From positions 5,270,001 through 5,334,000 of the forward strand of contig SPDT01000007.1 of assembly GCA_008477525.1 (NCBI GenBank): a stretch of DNA of 64,000 nucleotides. The letters are read 5' to 3'. The number at the start of each line of letters is the position of its first letter. Positions within the stretch are counted from its first letter, which is position 1. The position numbers and the translations under genes are program-made. This DNA is from Hypomyces perniciosus (Eukaryota; Ascomycota; Sordariomycetes; Hypocreales; Hypocreaceae). The notes beneath the pieces were generated by a model, which made no database searches, was not told the DNA's origin, and saw nothing but the letters and a program-made list of their open reading frames with translations. Shown piece by piece: positions 21,300-32,258 of this stretch.

Positions 21300-22180
21300 C
21301 CGATAGACATGAGATCAACAAGCTGAACGCTCAGAGTAGGATATTGACCTGGGTCATTGCGACTCGGGAAGACTCGAACATGCCTTTGGAGGAACCAATG
21401 CGGTTGAAATATATTGACGGCTTCAGGTTTGCCAGTTGTCTGCAACCATCCCAGAAGGAAAGTCAGAATGTCTGTCAATCACGGAGCTGGTCGCCAAGCA
21501 CAAAAACGAAACGCAGCAGATCCAATGTGTCCCAACGCTTGGGAGTCTGTATGTACTCGGTGTCGACATTATCTCAAGGAATGGCAAGCCGGCTGATGTC
21601 ATAGAGCAGATTCTGCGCGAGAATCTGCAGACCCAACGTCTATACCCCATTTCTAGCATTACAAGAGATGAGTCGGACTGCATCGAACATCAACGAGCCA
21701 TGCGCTGGTCACAGGAACACTAAAGACGTTTCCAAAACTTGACGATGCAACCATCTGCCACAAAGTCTGCCACAAGATTCCCAAGGCTGTGCAATGTGTT
21801 CTTGCCTTGATTTACTTGATGTCCTTGATCGTCTTGCTAAGGGTGATTCGCCAGGTCCTCACGCTGGCCACGATAATGCCCAGTTCCTTCTCAGTCAGGA
21901 TCAGATCTGCGTAGTCCTTAGCGACACTTGGACCAAGATGCCCACATCGGCGTTTCTGAGAGCAATTCGGTCATTGATCCCGGGGTTGAACCGGGTCAAC
22001 ACGTTTGACGATGGCTTTCATATTTGAGAGGACATAGGCACCTCGAGCGAGGTTGGTGTTCACGATTGTAGGGAGCTCTTGGTTCCAGCCCCCGGTTGTC
22101 TTTCCGTTAAATTCCAAGAACCTATTGCGAGAACCATTCAATACTGGTCGCAGACATAGGCAGATAGTATGTGGCAAAGG
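21300..22180 (-). pseudogene. decayed MgtA-type Mg2+-transporting P-type ATPase
   Basis: Minus-strand pieces in several frames match P-type ATPases of the MgtA/MgtB group. At about 22010-21830: NPGINDRIALRNADVGI, then after a shift YADLILTEKELGIIVASV and TLSKTIKDIK, the hinge and start of the next membrane segment. At about 21620-21490: AQNLLYDISRLAIP, TGA, DNVDTEYIQTPKRWDTLDLLRF, and after another shift VIDILTFLLGW. The TGA at 21576-21574 replaces the Trp of the family's PWD motif, a G-to-A change on this strand. No N-terminal half or phosphorylation motif (DKTGT) is found. Bacterial-type Mg2+ ATPases occur in some fungi; this copy is dead. Confidence 0.78.
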
Positions 22181-22534
22181 TTCTGATGCGAAGTCTTAGT
22201 ATTGGGATGTAATAATAATAAAACATGTGAAGATGATAAGTAAGTTCAACAAAAACTCAAGGGCAATGAAGATCCTCATGATGAGGATGGCTTATGCATC
22301 TAGACGTACCCAGACCCTGCCCGTATGCAACGGCGCTGTATTATGCTTATAAGCGGGTCTCGGAGCTCCTCCGCAATGTATACATGCCATAAGCTCGGGG
22401 CTGCTTATGATGACGACAAACAGAAGCGCGCGCAATTGTGATTAGACATAATATCGCGACAACTGGCTTCAACCTCTTTTCCAATGTCAACGCTATGGTA
22501 TGAACGAACTGTATAATTTCGGCATGCTTGCACC
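22181..22534. other. intergenic region
   Basis: Short promoter region of the Vps38/UVRAG-like gene with possible further relic sequence at its left edge; nothing else recognised. Confidence 0.4.
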
Positions 22535-24487
22535 ATGTCCACCCTCTCCGAACCCCGCAGGCCGCGTTTGCTGCCGCAGAATCGCAAGCTTCGTCATCTA
22601 AAGGGCCTCTCCCTGCGGAATCTGTCGTTTGCTCCGACACAATTGCGAACCGCCGACGATGTTGCTCTTATTAAGAGCCCGAACAAACTCGGGGTGCTGA
22701 AGCCTGGCCAGTTGCATGCTTCTCGCTCGTCTGAGAGTCTGCGCCTGGATAGTAGTCTCCGGCCCGACCGGTCGAGGCCGCAGCAGTCGCGCAGAACGAG
22801 CCTGAGCATGGCGCACGCTAGTCCCGCATTGAGACAGAAGAAGCTGGAGTTGATTGTGGATGATGTTGCGGGAGATGTGTTCTTCTCGCTCCATGTGAAT
22901 GGTGTTGAGGAACCAGTCTATGTCAGCGAAGTGCGAGAGAAGTCAGCGGTATGAACTACCCACGGGACACGCGGAAGCAACTGTCTTGGCTTTGAATGCT
23001 AAGTGATTTTCCAGAACTTCAACTTCCAATTCTTCGAGCTCGAAAACCGGGGACCCTTTATCTCGAGATCTTGTTGCGTCATGATTCGGGTGTGGGCAAA
23101 ACGGCCAAAACAGACATCATGGTGCTTCCTCCTAGAGGAGCTGGTGGATCTCAGGGAACTCAAATTTATCGGCACGCTTCTCGACAGACAATACCCTCCA
23201 AACGCGCTGATATTTCACCTTGAAGATGGCTTATACTCTCTCGACTTTCCAAGCAGAGAGTCAGAGCCCAGACATGCGCCTCCGATAGCGACGTCGTCAT
23301 ACAATGCTTTAATGAAATTAGCGAATCTGGAGAGCTCGATCGAGGACGCCGTAGAGACACAACAGAGAATAATGGAGCAGATTAATCAAATACTGGAAGA
23401 ATCCGCGGCTGAAACACCGGACATGGCGGAAGAGGACGTCACTCTTGCGGAGAAATACGTAGCCATACAACAGCGCGCAAACAATCTTGCTGAAAGGAGA
23501 CGGGACGAACTACGGGAATCACTACGCAGTCGACGCGCGGGCATTGCCACAGGCAGAGAGCTGCAGATACAAGCAGAAGAGGACATTAAGAACAACCGCG
23601 AGAAACTAATCGCCTCCAAGGAGCTACTGGAGAAAACGGAGCAGCAGATCCGCGGTCAGCGCCGGCGCATTTGTTCGGAGCTAGCTGACATCTTCCCCAT
23701 CACGCCTATCCCTAACGCGCCACCGTTATCCTTCCAGATATGTAACGTGCCTCTACCCAACTCTACGTACGACGCCGCTACCGCGAGGACTCTGGATGAG
23801 GATGTTCTCTCCGCTGGGCTTGGACTTGTAGCGCTCCTTGCTCGGAATTTGCAATTTTACCTATCAGAACCACTTCCTTACGCTCTCTATCACTACGGAT
23901 CTCGCTCTTATGCCAAGGATGAAATATCCCATCTAACCGAAAAACAAGGCTCGAGGCGAGAATTCCCATTATATCTCCCCAGGGGTGGTTCTACAGCAGG
24001 CCAATGGAGGTTCGAATATGGCTGGTTCTTGCTGAACAAGGATATCGAGACCTTGTGCACTTCTCAAAGTCTCAAGGTTGTCGATATCAGACATACGCTG
24101 CCAAATCTCAAATACCTTCTCTACGTCTGCAGTGCGGGTACAGAAGAGGTGCCAACGCGGAAGAAGGGTGGCGTACGGGGCCTCTGGGCTGGCAGACTAA
24201 AAGGGAGACTGTCAGCTGTTCCATCGCTCGCGGACGGGGAAAGCAGTAGTGCTGCCGGGAGTAGACGCGGGAGCATGGACAGCGATCGCATCAGTCAACA
24301 AGGTGATGCTCTTAGGAATGCCATTCTGAAGAGCAATGGTAATGGTATTGGCATTGGCAATGGCGTGACGAGTGATGCGGCGAGCGGTAATTGGAGTCCC
24401 GATGGGGATCCGGGGTTACCGTTTGATCTGAGCGAGACCAAGTTTACACTGAGAACGAAGGGCCTTCGAGAGAATATTGCCAAGTAG
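22535..24487 (+). CDS. Vps38/UVRAG-like subunit of the class III PI3-kinase complex
   Basis: Two exons, 22535-22948 and 23015-24487 (intron GTATGA...CCAG), give 628 residues. The order of parts follows the UVRAG/Vps38/Atg14 family: a basic disordered N-terminus, a beta-rich C2-like part (LELIVDDVAGDVFFSLHVNG ... FNFQFFELENRGPF), a long coiled coil at about residues 240-365, then a BARA2-like C-terminal domain (PLPNSTYDAATARTLDEDVLSAGLGLVALLARNLQFYL, LPYALYHYGSRSY, FEYGWFLLNKDIETL). Complex II with this subunit makes PI3P on endosomes and the vacuole for sorting and autophagy. UVRAG/Vps38 is favoured over Atg14 because no cysteine-rich N-terminus is seen. The tail is Gly/Ser/Asn-rich. Confidence 0.82.
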
Positions 24488-24883
24488 ACGGATTCCCCCC
24501 TGCCTGCAATGCTGGTCCCATGGACACATACTATTTTCAAGATACCCGGTGAATGATGCCAGCATGATATTCTTATTCATTGGTATGGGATTAGGTGTAC
24601 ATGAAAACAAGCGACTAGAAAGCATTCGGTTACAAGACTCATCCCCACCTTCATTAATTATCCCACATCGTGATGCATGCGCGCAACCCATTTCACCCCC
24701 ATGATATGCCGCTCCATAAGACGCCTGAAAGCCCCATACATGTCCCATGCGGATATCCCAGCCTCCAAACGAAACGCCATGCTAGAAACCAGAATATGGT
24801 AAAAAGAAACGGCAGATGTAGATGAAACCTCAAGAGAATCCCATGGACAATTACCCAAAAAAAAAGCATCCACACGCAATACA
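24488..24883. other. convergent 3' flanks
   Basis: The vps38-like gene and rtc1 end facing each other here; no gene is seen in the gap. Confidence 0.5.
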
Positions 24884-27800
24884 CTAGCGATCCGTATTGG
24901 CAAACTTGACGCTCTTCCTCCTTTCCCTCTCTCCAGGCACCGTCGTCTTGCCAGGACTAGAGCTTAAAATGCCTCCGTTCAGCGCCTCCCTCGCCATGCC
25001 AACGGCTTTACTTTGCGGGACATCATTAATATCGCTCTTGACACTCCGGTCGATGCCTGCGCTGCTACCGCGACCGGGGCTTGATCTCCTGCTGTTGCTG
25101 GTTCGGATAATGTCATCTCGAATGCGACTACTGTCCACAGCAGCACGGCCAACCTCGTCGGCACGGGCGGTGGTTGTTTCGCCCCTGTATTTTCCAGGGA
25201 GGCAGGCATGCCCACAGCCATCGAGCGGACAGCAGCCGTCGCTATAGATAGCGGACGATGTGGACGCGTCAAAGAGACAGGAGGCTGCGTGCCAGGTCTG
25301 TAGACAGGTAGCGTGGCCGCCATGGTCACAGCCAGGACAGTACCACCACCCTGACAACCAGGAGTCCTTGTTGGGGGCGTCAGTTAACTCGGTGGGTAGA
25401 TGTGCAGGGAGTTCAGCTTCACGATGACCACACACGGCGCAAGGAGCAGCCATCTTGTGGCACCTCTCGCACGTCCAGATCGCGGCGTCGCCACCCTTGG
25501 GGTCGACCTCTCGAGGTTTGCAACAGGATGCGCAATACCACCCAAATTTAACGTCTTGTTGTGCGGGTGTGAAGACAGCAGTATAGTTTTCTCCCCAGTT
25601 GGGCAGGCCTGCTGGCCAACCCTTGACAGACAAATTGCGTAGTAATGCCGCCTCGACAAAGAGACTCATTCCCATAAGTCGAGAATGATGTTGGCGCAAG
25701 ATGGCAGTTGCCTGGTAGATATCAATGATGGACTCTGGAACCAGGGGCTTAAGAAGTAGAACCATGGCTGAAGCATTGAGTGCTGATGTCCGGGATTCGA
25801 ACTCCAGTGCACGGGTAAGAAGAGTATAGGGGTCAAGCGGACATATGGGAGCAGTTGGAAGAGCAAACGTTTTCGATCCTGTATTATCCGAGTCAATGGG
25901 GAATGGATAAGGGTGGTCGTCCGGCCAAGGGAAGTAATCGTGTTCGATAATGTGAGGACTAGGGTCATACTCTGGGGATGCGGTCACTTTGACGGGACTG
26001 GCAGGTCGGACATGAATGTCGTTAGACGGAGTTGGGTGATGACCAGTGAACCCCTGATGAAGATCGGAGTTGGACTGCGAAGGAAATGATTTCTGAGATG
26101 GGTAAGTGTCGTCCGTCATCATAGTCGTCTGGGATATCATGAACAGCTCGTCTGGGGAATCAGTTCTTGGGATTGTGTCAGCATCATCCGAGAGTTTCTT
26201 AGACTGCGTCGGAGATACGGCCACATCCTCTCCACGGACCTGGCTAGTATTTCCACCACCAATTACATTTCCAACGGCTGCGATTCTCAGTAAATCTGGT
26301 TTCACAAAGTCCTGGGCGCCTGATGACTGCCTCCTCATAGACGCCCTATTCCCATCAGAGATGGAAAACACCGGAGCCAAGCTGTCGTTTGAGTCATGTC
26401 TTCCTGTCCTTGCCCGACTCTGTGTTGCATCTAGCACGGGTACATCGATGGCCCTTGCCAAAGCATCTGTATCGTAGAAATCATAGCCTTCTGTAACGGA
26501 AGCTTTGGAAGCTTCACTCTCTTGGCTGGCTTCCGATATTGGTGTGGAATCATGACGTTGCCGAGGACTCGGTTGGAACGATTCATGGATAGCGGGACCC
26601 AAGTTCAGGCTTTCAGGCTCGATGATGGGCGTCAATCTCTTCCCGGGTTGATAGTGGTGCTCATTCCATTCAATATTTTGGCTGCTATCCACTGGCCTTG
26701 CGATCGGAGTGGGCACATTAGACGTACTCTCAATTTCCTCAGCCAGCAAGGATCGCGCCGTCGGAAAGTGGCCATCAACGCTACCAGCTTGACCAGATGG
26801 TCGACGTGGAGTTTCTTCTCCACTTCCATGTACACTGACATAAAGATGACTGGGTATCCGCTTGATACTGGCCTTGCCCTCGTCAATGCTCACCTTCCGG
26901 AACCGCGCCGTTCGAGCTTGGAGGTGGTAAGTTGCACGTTTCTCCAACAGGAGTGACATTGAATAAGCAAGAATGCGCCATGTCTGCGAGAGCCGATACA
27001 AACGGGCATTCTCGGATGCTCTAGCGAATTTTTCCATGATAAGAGCTACTCGCTGGACTAACGGTTTGCCGCCATCGGCGTATGGGAGCTCTCGTTGTAT
27101 GGTTTCCAGATAAATACCGGAGAGGTACTGATACACATGAACTGACTTTGCGGCCGGAACGTGACCTGACGCCATTGCTTGTTGGGATTTGAACAGCCCG
27201 GTAACATTGACCGACTGCTCCAAGCCGAGAAACTGTTTGCCGTCATCCGACAGGCCTGGTGCGGAGGGTGGCGTAGTGCTCATTGGGAGCCCAGATCTAC
27301 CGCTGAGTCGTCTTTTTCGAATGGTTCTTCTGCGCGATCCGAGAAAGCCGCCCATGACATCTTCTTCGGAATCACTTCTGCTGACACTCAGTATAGGTGC
27401 ATTAGGACTTGAGCCGAAAGGGGTACGGGGAACCACTTCGGATTCACGCGAGACGGAGGCGTGAGGCCTAGATGGCTGGGGTCGTTCATCAAGGAACATG
27501 ATGACATCGCCCCTGGATGAAAAAGCCATGGCCGAGGTTGATTGACGATCGATGACCTTGGGTGCGAATGCCACGTCGCATTGGTTGAATATGCCATCCC
27601 GGCCCACTGTCCAGAGCATATCTTGGTCCTGCCACGAGAGCGCCGCTGGCGAACTATCAAAGCGCTCAATCTCCTTATAGGGCATCGTGGGTCGTGCCAA
27701 ATCCCAGATATGTACCACTGAGGTTCCATATCGCCTGCTGCTCGTCTCGTCATACGTTACCGCAATCTGTGCCACACGCCTGGTCTGCGCTGTTGCTGAC

Positions 27801-28756
27801 CAAAGACCAGGTCGCCAAGCAACGGTTGTCACAGGTGCAGGTGTCGTGATACTGTATTTCGGCTTCTGCCGCTTATTGGCCGCGGTTCCAAGATCCCACA
27901 CATGCAACTTCGTATCCCAGCCAGCACTGATTAGGTGAATACCATCAGAGTGCCAGGCTATCGTTGAGCAAGACTTCTCGTGCGCGTTGATCCTTAGCAA
28001 TGGCCTCGATGGCTGACGAACATCCCATTTCAGAACGACGCCAGCATCAGTACAACATGCCATCTCATCTCCAACCCTTGGCGACCATTTGACCTGTCTA
28101 ACCGAGTCATTGACCTTCAATTGAGCGAAACGTTGCCGGAAGGTCAGGAAACCTGCTCGAGTTTGCCAGGGCGTACGAACGTCAAAGACACGGACCATGC
28201 CATCCTGACTACCGGAGAGCAGCCAGCTCTTCAGGTGAGGATTGACATCCAACGTATTGACTTGGCGAGTGTCCTCATGCATTTGTATGTATTCCACGGG
28301 TTCTGATCCACCTGCGCCGATCCGCGCAACATCGTATGCAAAGATTTTGCCTGCCGCGCAAGCTGTGAATATGCTCGACGTGCCCTGCCATTTGACATCG
28401 CGAATGTTGAGCTGGTCTGCAACGAGGTTCTCACCGGAGCTCGATGTCTTCTGTGCCGTGATTGCCGCCCTAACATCGGCGCCGTCATTGAAGCTGAAGC
28501 TGAAGTTAGAGTCCCCGGAGGAATCCGACACTAAAGTCTTGAGGATGTGAGGGCCGCCCAGGACGACGGCGTGGCGATCAGGCGTCACGTCGAGGCATGA
28601 GATCGGAACGCCGACTGGGTAGACGGCATTCTGGGACTTTGAAGGGCGAAAAGAAGCAGTGATTGCCGTCTGATTGCCGGCGAGGTCTCCAGTCGTGGCG
28701 TCCGGGGCGGTCTTTCCGAGGAGCTTGCGCATGATCCTCGAGTCGCGGTTATACAT
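24884..28756 (-). CDS. rtc1: Rtc1/WDR24-type subunit of the SEACAT/GATOR2 complex
   Basis: Single exon on the minus strand, 1,290 residues. The N-terminal 400 residues are WD40 repeats: ISCLDVTPDRHAVVLGG, RDVKWQGTSSIFTACAAGKIFAYD, NTLDVNPHLKSWLLSGSQDGMVRVFDVR, CSTIAWHSDGIHLISAGWDTKLHVWDL. A long disordered Ser/Pro-rich middle follows. The C-terminus (about 1060-1190) has a paired zinc ribbon/RING: WYCASCCKPRE, WTCERCH, CAVCGHRE, WWYCPGCDHGGHATCLQTWH and CCPLDGCGHACLPGKY. This is the layout of WDR24/Rtc1, which positively regulates TORC1 by amino-acid signals at the vacuole. The fungal name comes from the restriction-of-telomere-capping screen. No frame break is seen. Confidence 0.93.
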   Translation of the reverse strand: MYNRDSRIMRKLLGKTAPDATTGDLAGNQTAITASFRPSKSQNAVYPVGVPISCLDVTPDRHAVVLGGPHILKTLVSDSSGDSNFSFSFNDGADVRAAITAQKTSSSGENLVADQLNIRDVKWQGTSSIFTACAAGKIFAYDVARIGAGGSEPVEYIQMHEDTRQVNTLDVNPHLKSWLLSGSQDGMVRVFDVRTPWQTRAGFLTFRQRFAQLKVNDSVRQVKWSPRVGDEMACCTDAGVVLKWDVRQPSRPLLRINAHEKSCSTIAWHSDGIHLISAGWDTKLHVWDLGTAANKRQKPKYSITTPAPVTTVAWRPGLWSATAQTRRVAQIAVTYDETSSRRYGTSVVHIWDLARPTMPYKEIERFDSSPAALSWQDQDMLWTVGRDGIFNQCDVAFAPKVIDRQSTSAMAFSSRGDVIMFLDERPQPSRPHASVSRESEVVPRTPFGSSPNAPILSVSRSDSEEDVMGGFLGSRRRTIRKRRLSGRSGLPMSTTPPSAPGLSDDGKQFLGLEQSVNVTGLFKSQQAMASGHVPAAKSVHVYQYLSGIYLETIQRELPYADGGKPLVQRVALIMEKFARASENARLYRLSQTWRILAYSMSLLLEKRATYHLQARTARFRKVSIDEGKASIKRIPSHLYVSVHGSGEETPRRPSGQAGSVDGHFPTARSLLAEEIESTSNVPTPIARPVDSSQNIEWNEHHYQPGKRLTPIIEPESLNLGPAIHESFQPSPRQRHDSTPISEASQESEASKASVTEGYDFYDTDALARAIDVPVLDATQSRARTGRHDSNDSLAPVFSISDGNRASMRRQSSGAQDFVKPDLLRIAAVGNVIGGGNTSQVRGEDVAVSPTQSKKLSDDADTIPRTDSPDELFMISQTTMMTDDTYPSQKSFPSQSNSDLHQGFTGHHPTPSNDIHVRPASPVKVTASPEYDPSPHIIEHDYFPWPDDHPYPFPIDSDNTGSKTFALPTAPICPLDPYTLLTRALEFESRTSALNASAMVLLLKPLVPESIIDIYQATAILRQHHSRLMGMSLFVEAALLRNLSVKGWPAGLPNWGENYTAVFTPAQQDVKFGWYCASCCKPREVDPKGGDAAIWTCERCHKMAAPCAVCGHREAELPAHLPTELTDAPNKDSWLSGWWYCPGCDHGGHATCLQTWHAASCLFDASTSSAIYSDGCCPLDGCGHACLPGKYRGETTTARADEVGRAAVDSSRIRDDIIRTSNSRRSSPGRGSSAGIDRSVKSDINDVPQSKAVGMAREALNGGILSSSPGKTTVPGERERRKSVKFANTDR

Positions 28757-29893
28757 GATTGTGGAGGTGTGTGTGCGCCTGGCGCGCCATCAGGAACACG
28801 TCATCAGAAGCGATGGCGCATTTCCTGCTGAAATAATCGCTGACTAAATTCGATCGCGACGACGAAGCGCGCGATAAAAACGCGAGAGCTGGTAAGGAGT
28901 AAAGGTAAAGATTGTGTGGTATTATGCGCGACGGTACGGAGTACACCAAGTTGCTCTCACGGAAGAAGAGCGACCGAAATGGTGGGGAAATGGGGAAGAA
29001 CCACCGCCATGGCGGGGTCTCCGCACACAGTGACGTGCCAATTTTTGGGGGCTTTTAGAGACCAGGTGAAATCGAAGGATATCGGATCAATGAAGACAGA
29101 AAAAAGGGTAAGAGAGAAAGAAAATTAAAAATTAAAAATTAAAAATAAAAAGACTTTCATACCTAGGGATCAAACTTGTGGATACGCATCGCACAGCTCA
29201 GGAAAGCAATCTACCATTTGGTATCCAGTCAGCGTGCGTGTTCGTGTGGCAGGCCTCGCGAGCAAGGTATTCTACACCACTAGGAAAGATTGCCAGAGAG
29301 TCAAGTATCAAAGCAGGCTTGCCTGTCCTGCATGGTTTACGTCCACAGTGGAACGGTTATTTCCAGGGGTAACCACTGTGACACTATCCCATATTGGACA
29401 CAATAATTCATGCTACGGACTAACTTCACAGTCCCATAACTGCGTTCTCAAGGGATATACCCATCAATTCTACTCTGTAGAAATACCGAAGAGATATGAC
29501 GCTCAAGTATAGCCAACAGTGAGTGAATATCCAATGACAGGCGCCTCTTTGGAGAGCTCAGACACGACGTGGGCGTCTCCTTTCGCTTCAAGCTGCATTG
29601 AATTTTGTTTGCTTTGATGTTGGTAGCCATCCCTCACTGGCATAAAAAGGTCCCCAATCTGAACAAGCGTATATGCCCGGGGAGTCTCAAATCCAACATA
29701 TTCCTTTAGGAATTGATGTTCGCATTCTGCATTTAGTCAGTCACGGTCCTCCAAACAGCACAAGCAACGTTTCATACCTCGTCGAGTAAGATTACATATG
29801 CCGACGTGTCTACGACCGCCAGGTCTGCACATCGGCGACGCATAAATGTACCCCCAATATCCCTCTTCTTCTTCTTCTTCTTCAATGAGGTTT
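28757..29893. other. intergenic region upstream of rtc1
   Basis: About 1.1 kb with no supported gene. It contains a TACGGAGTAC word at 28934-28943, a short A-rich tandem repeat at 29121-29151 and a CTT run at about 29865-29880 at the 3' end of the Y14 gene. Confidence 0.45.
29121..29151. repeat. short ATTAAAA tandem repeat
   Basis: Roughly four copies of a 7-base A-rich unit (attaaaa) in a row. It is a simple-sequence tract with no clear role. Confidence 0.6.
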
Positions 29894-30395
29894 TCACGCA
29901 TCGCCGTCCTTCGCGTCAGGGCTCCTGCTTCGACTCCGTCCTCTCCTCCCGCCGCCTCTGCCACCTCGTCCGCCCTTTCCAGGTGGAGGTCTCACAAACG
30001 CAAAGTCCACCTGCACAGTCTGATCTAGCAACTTGGTATTGTGCGCACCGTCAATAGCTGCTCGCCCCTCTTCCAGCGTCGCGTACTCGATCAGAGCGTA
30101 GCCCTACGAAGACCTCGCGTTAACTCATAATCTCCTGTCTCCAATCCCTTGCTCCTCGTACCTTGACGTAGCCACTTCGACGATCCAGGTTCAAATGAAG
30201 GTTCTTGATCTCTCCGTAGTCACCAAACTTGTCTTGCAAAGCCTCCTCATCGGCCTCCTCATGGACATTCGTGACGATAATGATCCAGCCTTCGATCGAG
30301 CGCACAGCCGTGGCTTTTTCATGTGTCTGCATCTCGGATTCATTGCGCGCCGGGGGTGGCGATGTGTTTTCAACTTCCATTTCTACGTCCGCCAT
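29894..30395 (-). CDS. RNA-binding protein Y14/RBM8A of the exon junction complex
   Basis: Two minus-strand exons, 30395-30162 and 30103-29894 (58 nt intron, GTACGA...CGTAG), give 147 residues. One RRM covers about residues 36-115: [20 protein letters not shown] contains RNP2, and the splice join makes [22 protein letters not shown] with RNP1. [16 protein letters not shown] closes the domain and an RGG/RS tail ([19 protein letters not shown]) follows. Y14 pairs with Mago nashi as the stable core of the exon junction complex and acts in mRNA export and quality control. An in-frame ATG 17 codons upstream exists, but [10 protein letters not shown] at 30395 looks like the normal start. Confidence 0.93.
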
Positions 30396-31173
30396 CTTGG
30401 TGTAGTTTGTGTCTTTCGTTATGATGGCCGTAGAAAGCTGCTGCAAACGAGGATTGGAGCTGCGGCCCCAGCTTAGCTATCGCGGGGCATAGATCGAGGT
30501 TCTTTTAATCACGTGATTGAATTGAACTCCCTGGTCAAGCTAGTGCAGGTACTACTACGAAGTATTAGTACTACTACTAAATACTATGCTTCTCCGGCGT
30601 GAGTCAACACCCCATCTACTAGATTAGGTAGGGCGAAGAAGCAGTTACGGAAGCAGTCTATTAACCTGTCAAAGGGCCATCAAATGCGCTGTCGTGATGG
30701 TTAGCATGATCTTGGTTGAAAAAGCTGTCATTACGCAGTACTATAGACGTACATACGAAGTACACATCAGAGAGCTTGCGTCCACTTTCAAATAGTAGAC
30801 CCATCCCACAAGAAGGAAGCGCATAGCCATAGCAGTTAATTTGGTCATGATCTACGTGGCAAGAAGCCAGGACAAGTCAAATTTACGCACGCAGCTCGCT
30901 GGTCGTGGCGTCGCGCAGAAATACAATAACGGGTCGCACAATCTCTGGCACAGGTTGAACTCGCGGACGAATCTTTGTTGTATTGACAAACGACACCGGA
31001 CGCCGAGTAAAGTCGTCGCGCTTCGTCGCGCCTCTCAATTTCTGGAGGGCGCTCAGCCTGCCAATCGACCCGACTCAATCCATTTCCCTTAATGCTGAAA
31101 CCAAGCAACCTTCGGAGAACGGTTCCGCCTTGCCAATCTTCAAAATATTCTCTCCCTAGTCTTCTGTCGTTCC
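30396..31173. other. intergenic region between Y14 and eS30 genes
   Basis: Promoter of the Y14 gene and 3' flank of the eS30 gene. A TACTACTACGAAGTATTAGTACTACTACTA tract lies near 30548-30577. No gene is seen. Confidence 0.45.
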
Positions 31174-31542
31174 TTACGAAGAGCCGGGGTTGGGGTTCAT
31201 CTGTTCCTACAGTCAACATCTCTGCCCTACTCAAATTGCAACCCTGTAATGTTTTCCGGCTCACCTTCCGCTTGCCACCGGTCAGGGTGACGTTGACGAA
31301 TCGTCGGGTGTACTTGTGGCGCTTGAGGGCACGGCCCTTGGGGGTCTTGGCCTTCTCCTGGGGCTCAACCTGCAGAACGTGGTGGTCAGTCATCGGGTTC
31401 GTTTACGGGCTGCGAGTCGATGCTTCGTACTTTGGGGGTCTGAGACTTGACCTTGCCTGGAAAACGAGTTAGATGACGAGTATCAACGGAGCAGCATTTT
31501 GGACATACCGGCACGGGCAAGAGATCCGTGAACTTTACCCAT
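31174..31542 (-). CDS. rps30: 40S ribosomal protein eS30
   Basis: Four small minus-strand exons, 31542-31509, 31456-31431, 31369-31265 and 31200-31174, give 63 residues. The spliced protein starts [20 protein letters not shown], continues [27 protein letters not shown], and ends [14 protein letters not shown]. This is eS30 over its full length. It has no ubiquitin-like fusion, as usual in fungi. Two exons are only 26 and 27 nt, so open-frame scans miss the gene. Four exons in a 63-codon gene is typical of fungal ribosomal protein genes, where early introns can affect expression. Confidence 0.95.
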
Positions 31543-32258
31543 GGTGATGGATTTGTTTGGCGATGATGTGGATGATGAGTCTACGGTGGCGCGGTGAGAT
31601 TTTTGGGGAATTCGCCAAATGATTGTGGGCAAGAGGCGATAATCACGTGAGCGGGGACCTCTGCTGCCCTCCCGGATAAATTTGTGCCGCAATGCGAAGT
31701 GGATCTTATCTTCCATCTGCTTACATAAGGATTCATTTCAACTGGTGATGTCAGATAAGGTATCCACCATCTTCACATGCTCCACACGGTGATCTTCAAC
31801 TTTCATTGAGGGACATTCCGTACTTCAATTTGGACCTGCAGTGATATCCAACGCAACATTCCAACGCGGTCTGTATGAAACGATGGTGAATATGCAATGG
31901 CTTCTTATCGGTTATCGTCACAGGGAAGCTCCAAATCATGTCGCTCGTGGCCGGCTTTCACAACTTCGTTGTCATTGGCGTAATTTCGGCAAAGTATGCA
32001 TAATGGGGATCAATCATCAATTGGCATTGACGTTTAATATTGCATGTGAAAGTTTGTAGCCCCAGAAAATCAGGGTAATACATAATTTGGTGCGACCCTG
32101 AACTGGCCAGACAGTTGTAATTCCTCCTTTTGCTACCACAAACCGACGTCTCACACTACATGGCAGCACAAGGCAAATCAAGGTCGCCGCAGACTTCCAT
32201 TTTCTTTCTCTAAACTTCTTCACATTTCAAATCCTCTCGAGACCTTAGAATTCTGCTC
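31543..32258. other. divergent promoter region of eS30 and the PAF-AH-like gene
   Basis: About 0.7 kb between two divergent start codons; no further gene is seen. Confidence 0.5.

Noticed and set aside
30845..31393. 182-codon minus-strand frame containing eS30 sequence
   Set aside because: It is exon 3 of the eS30 gene read through both neighbouring introns; the four-exon model is the known protein.
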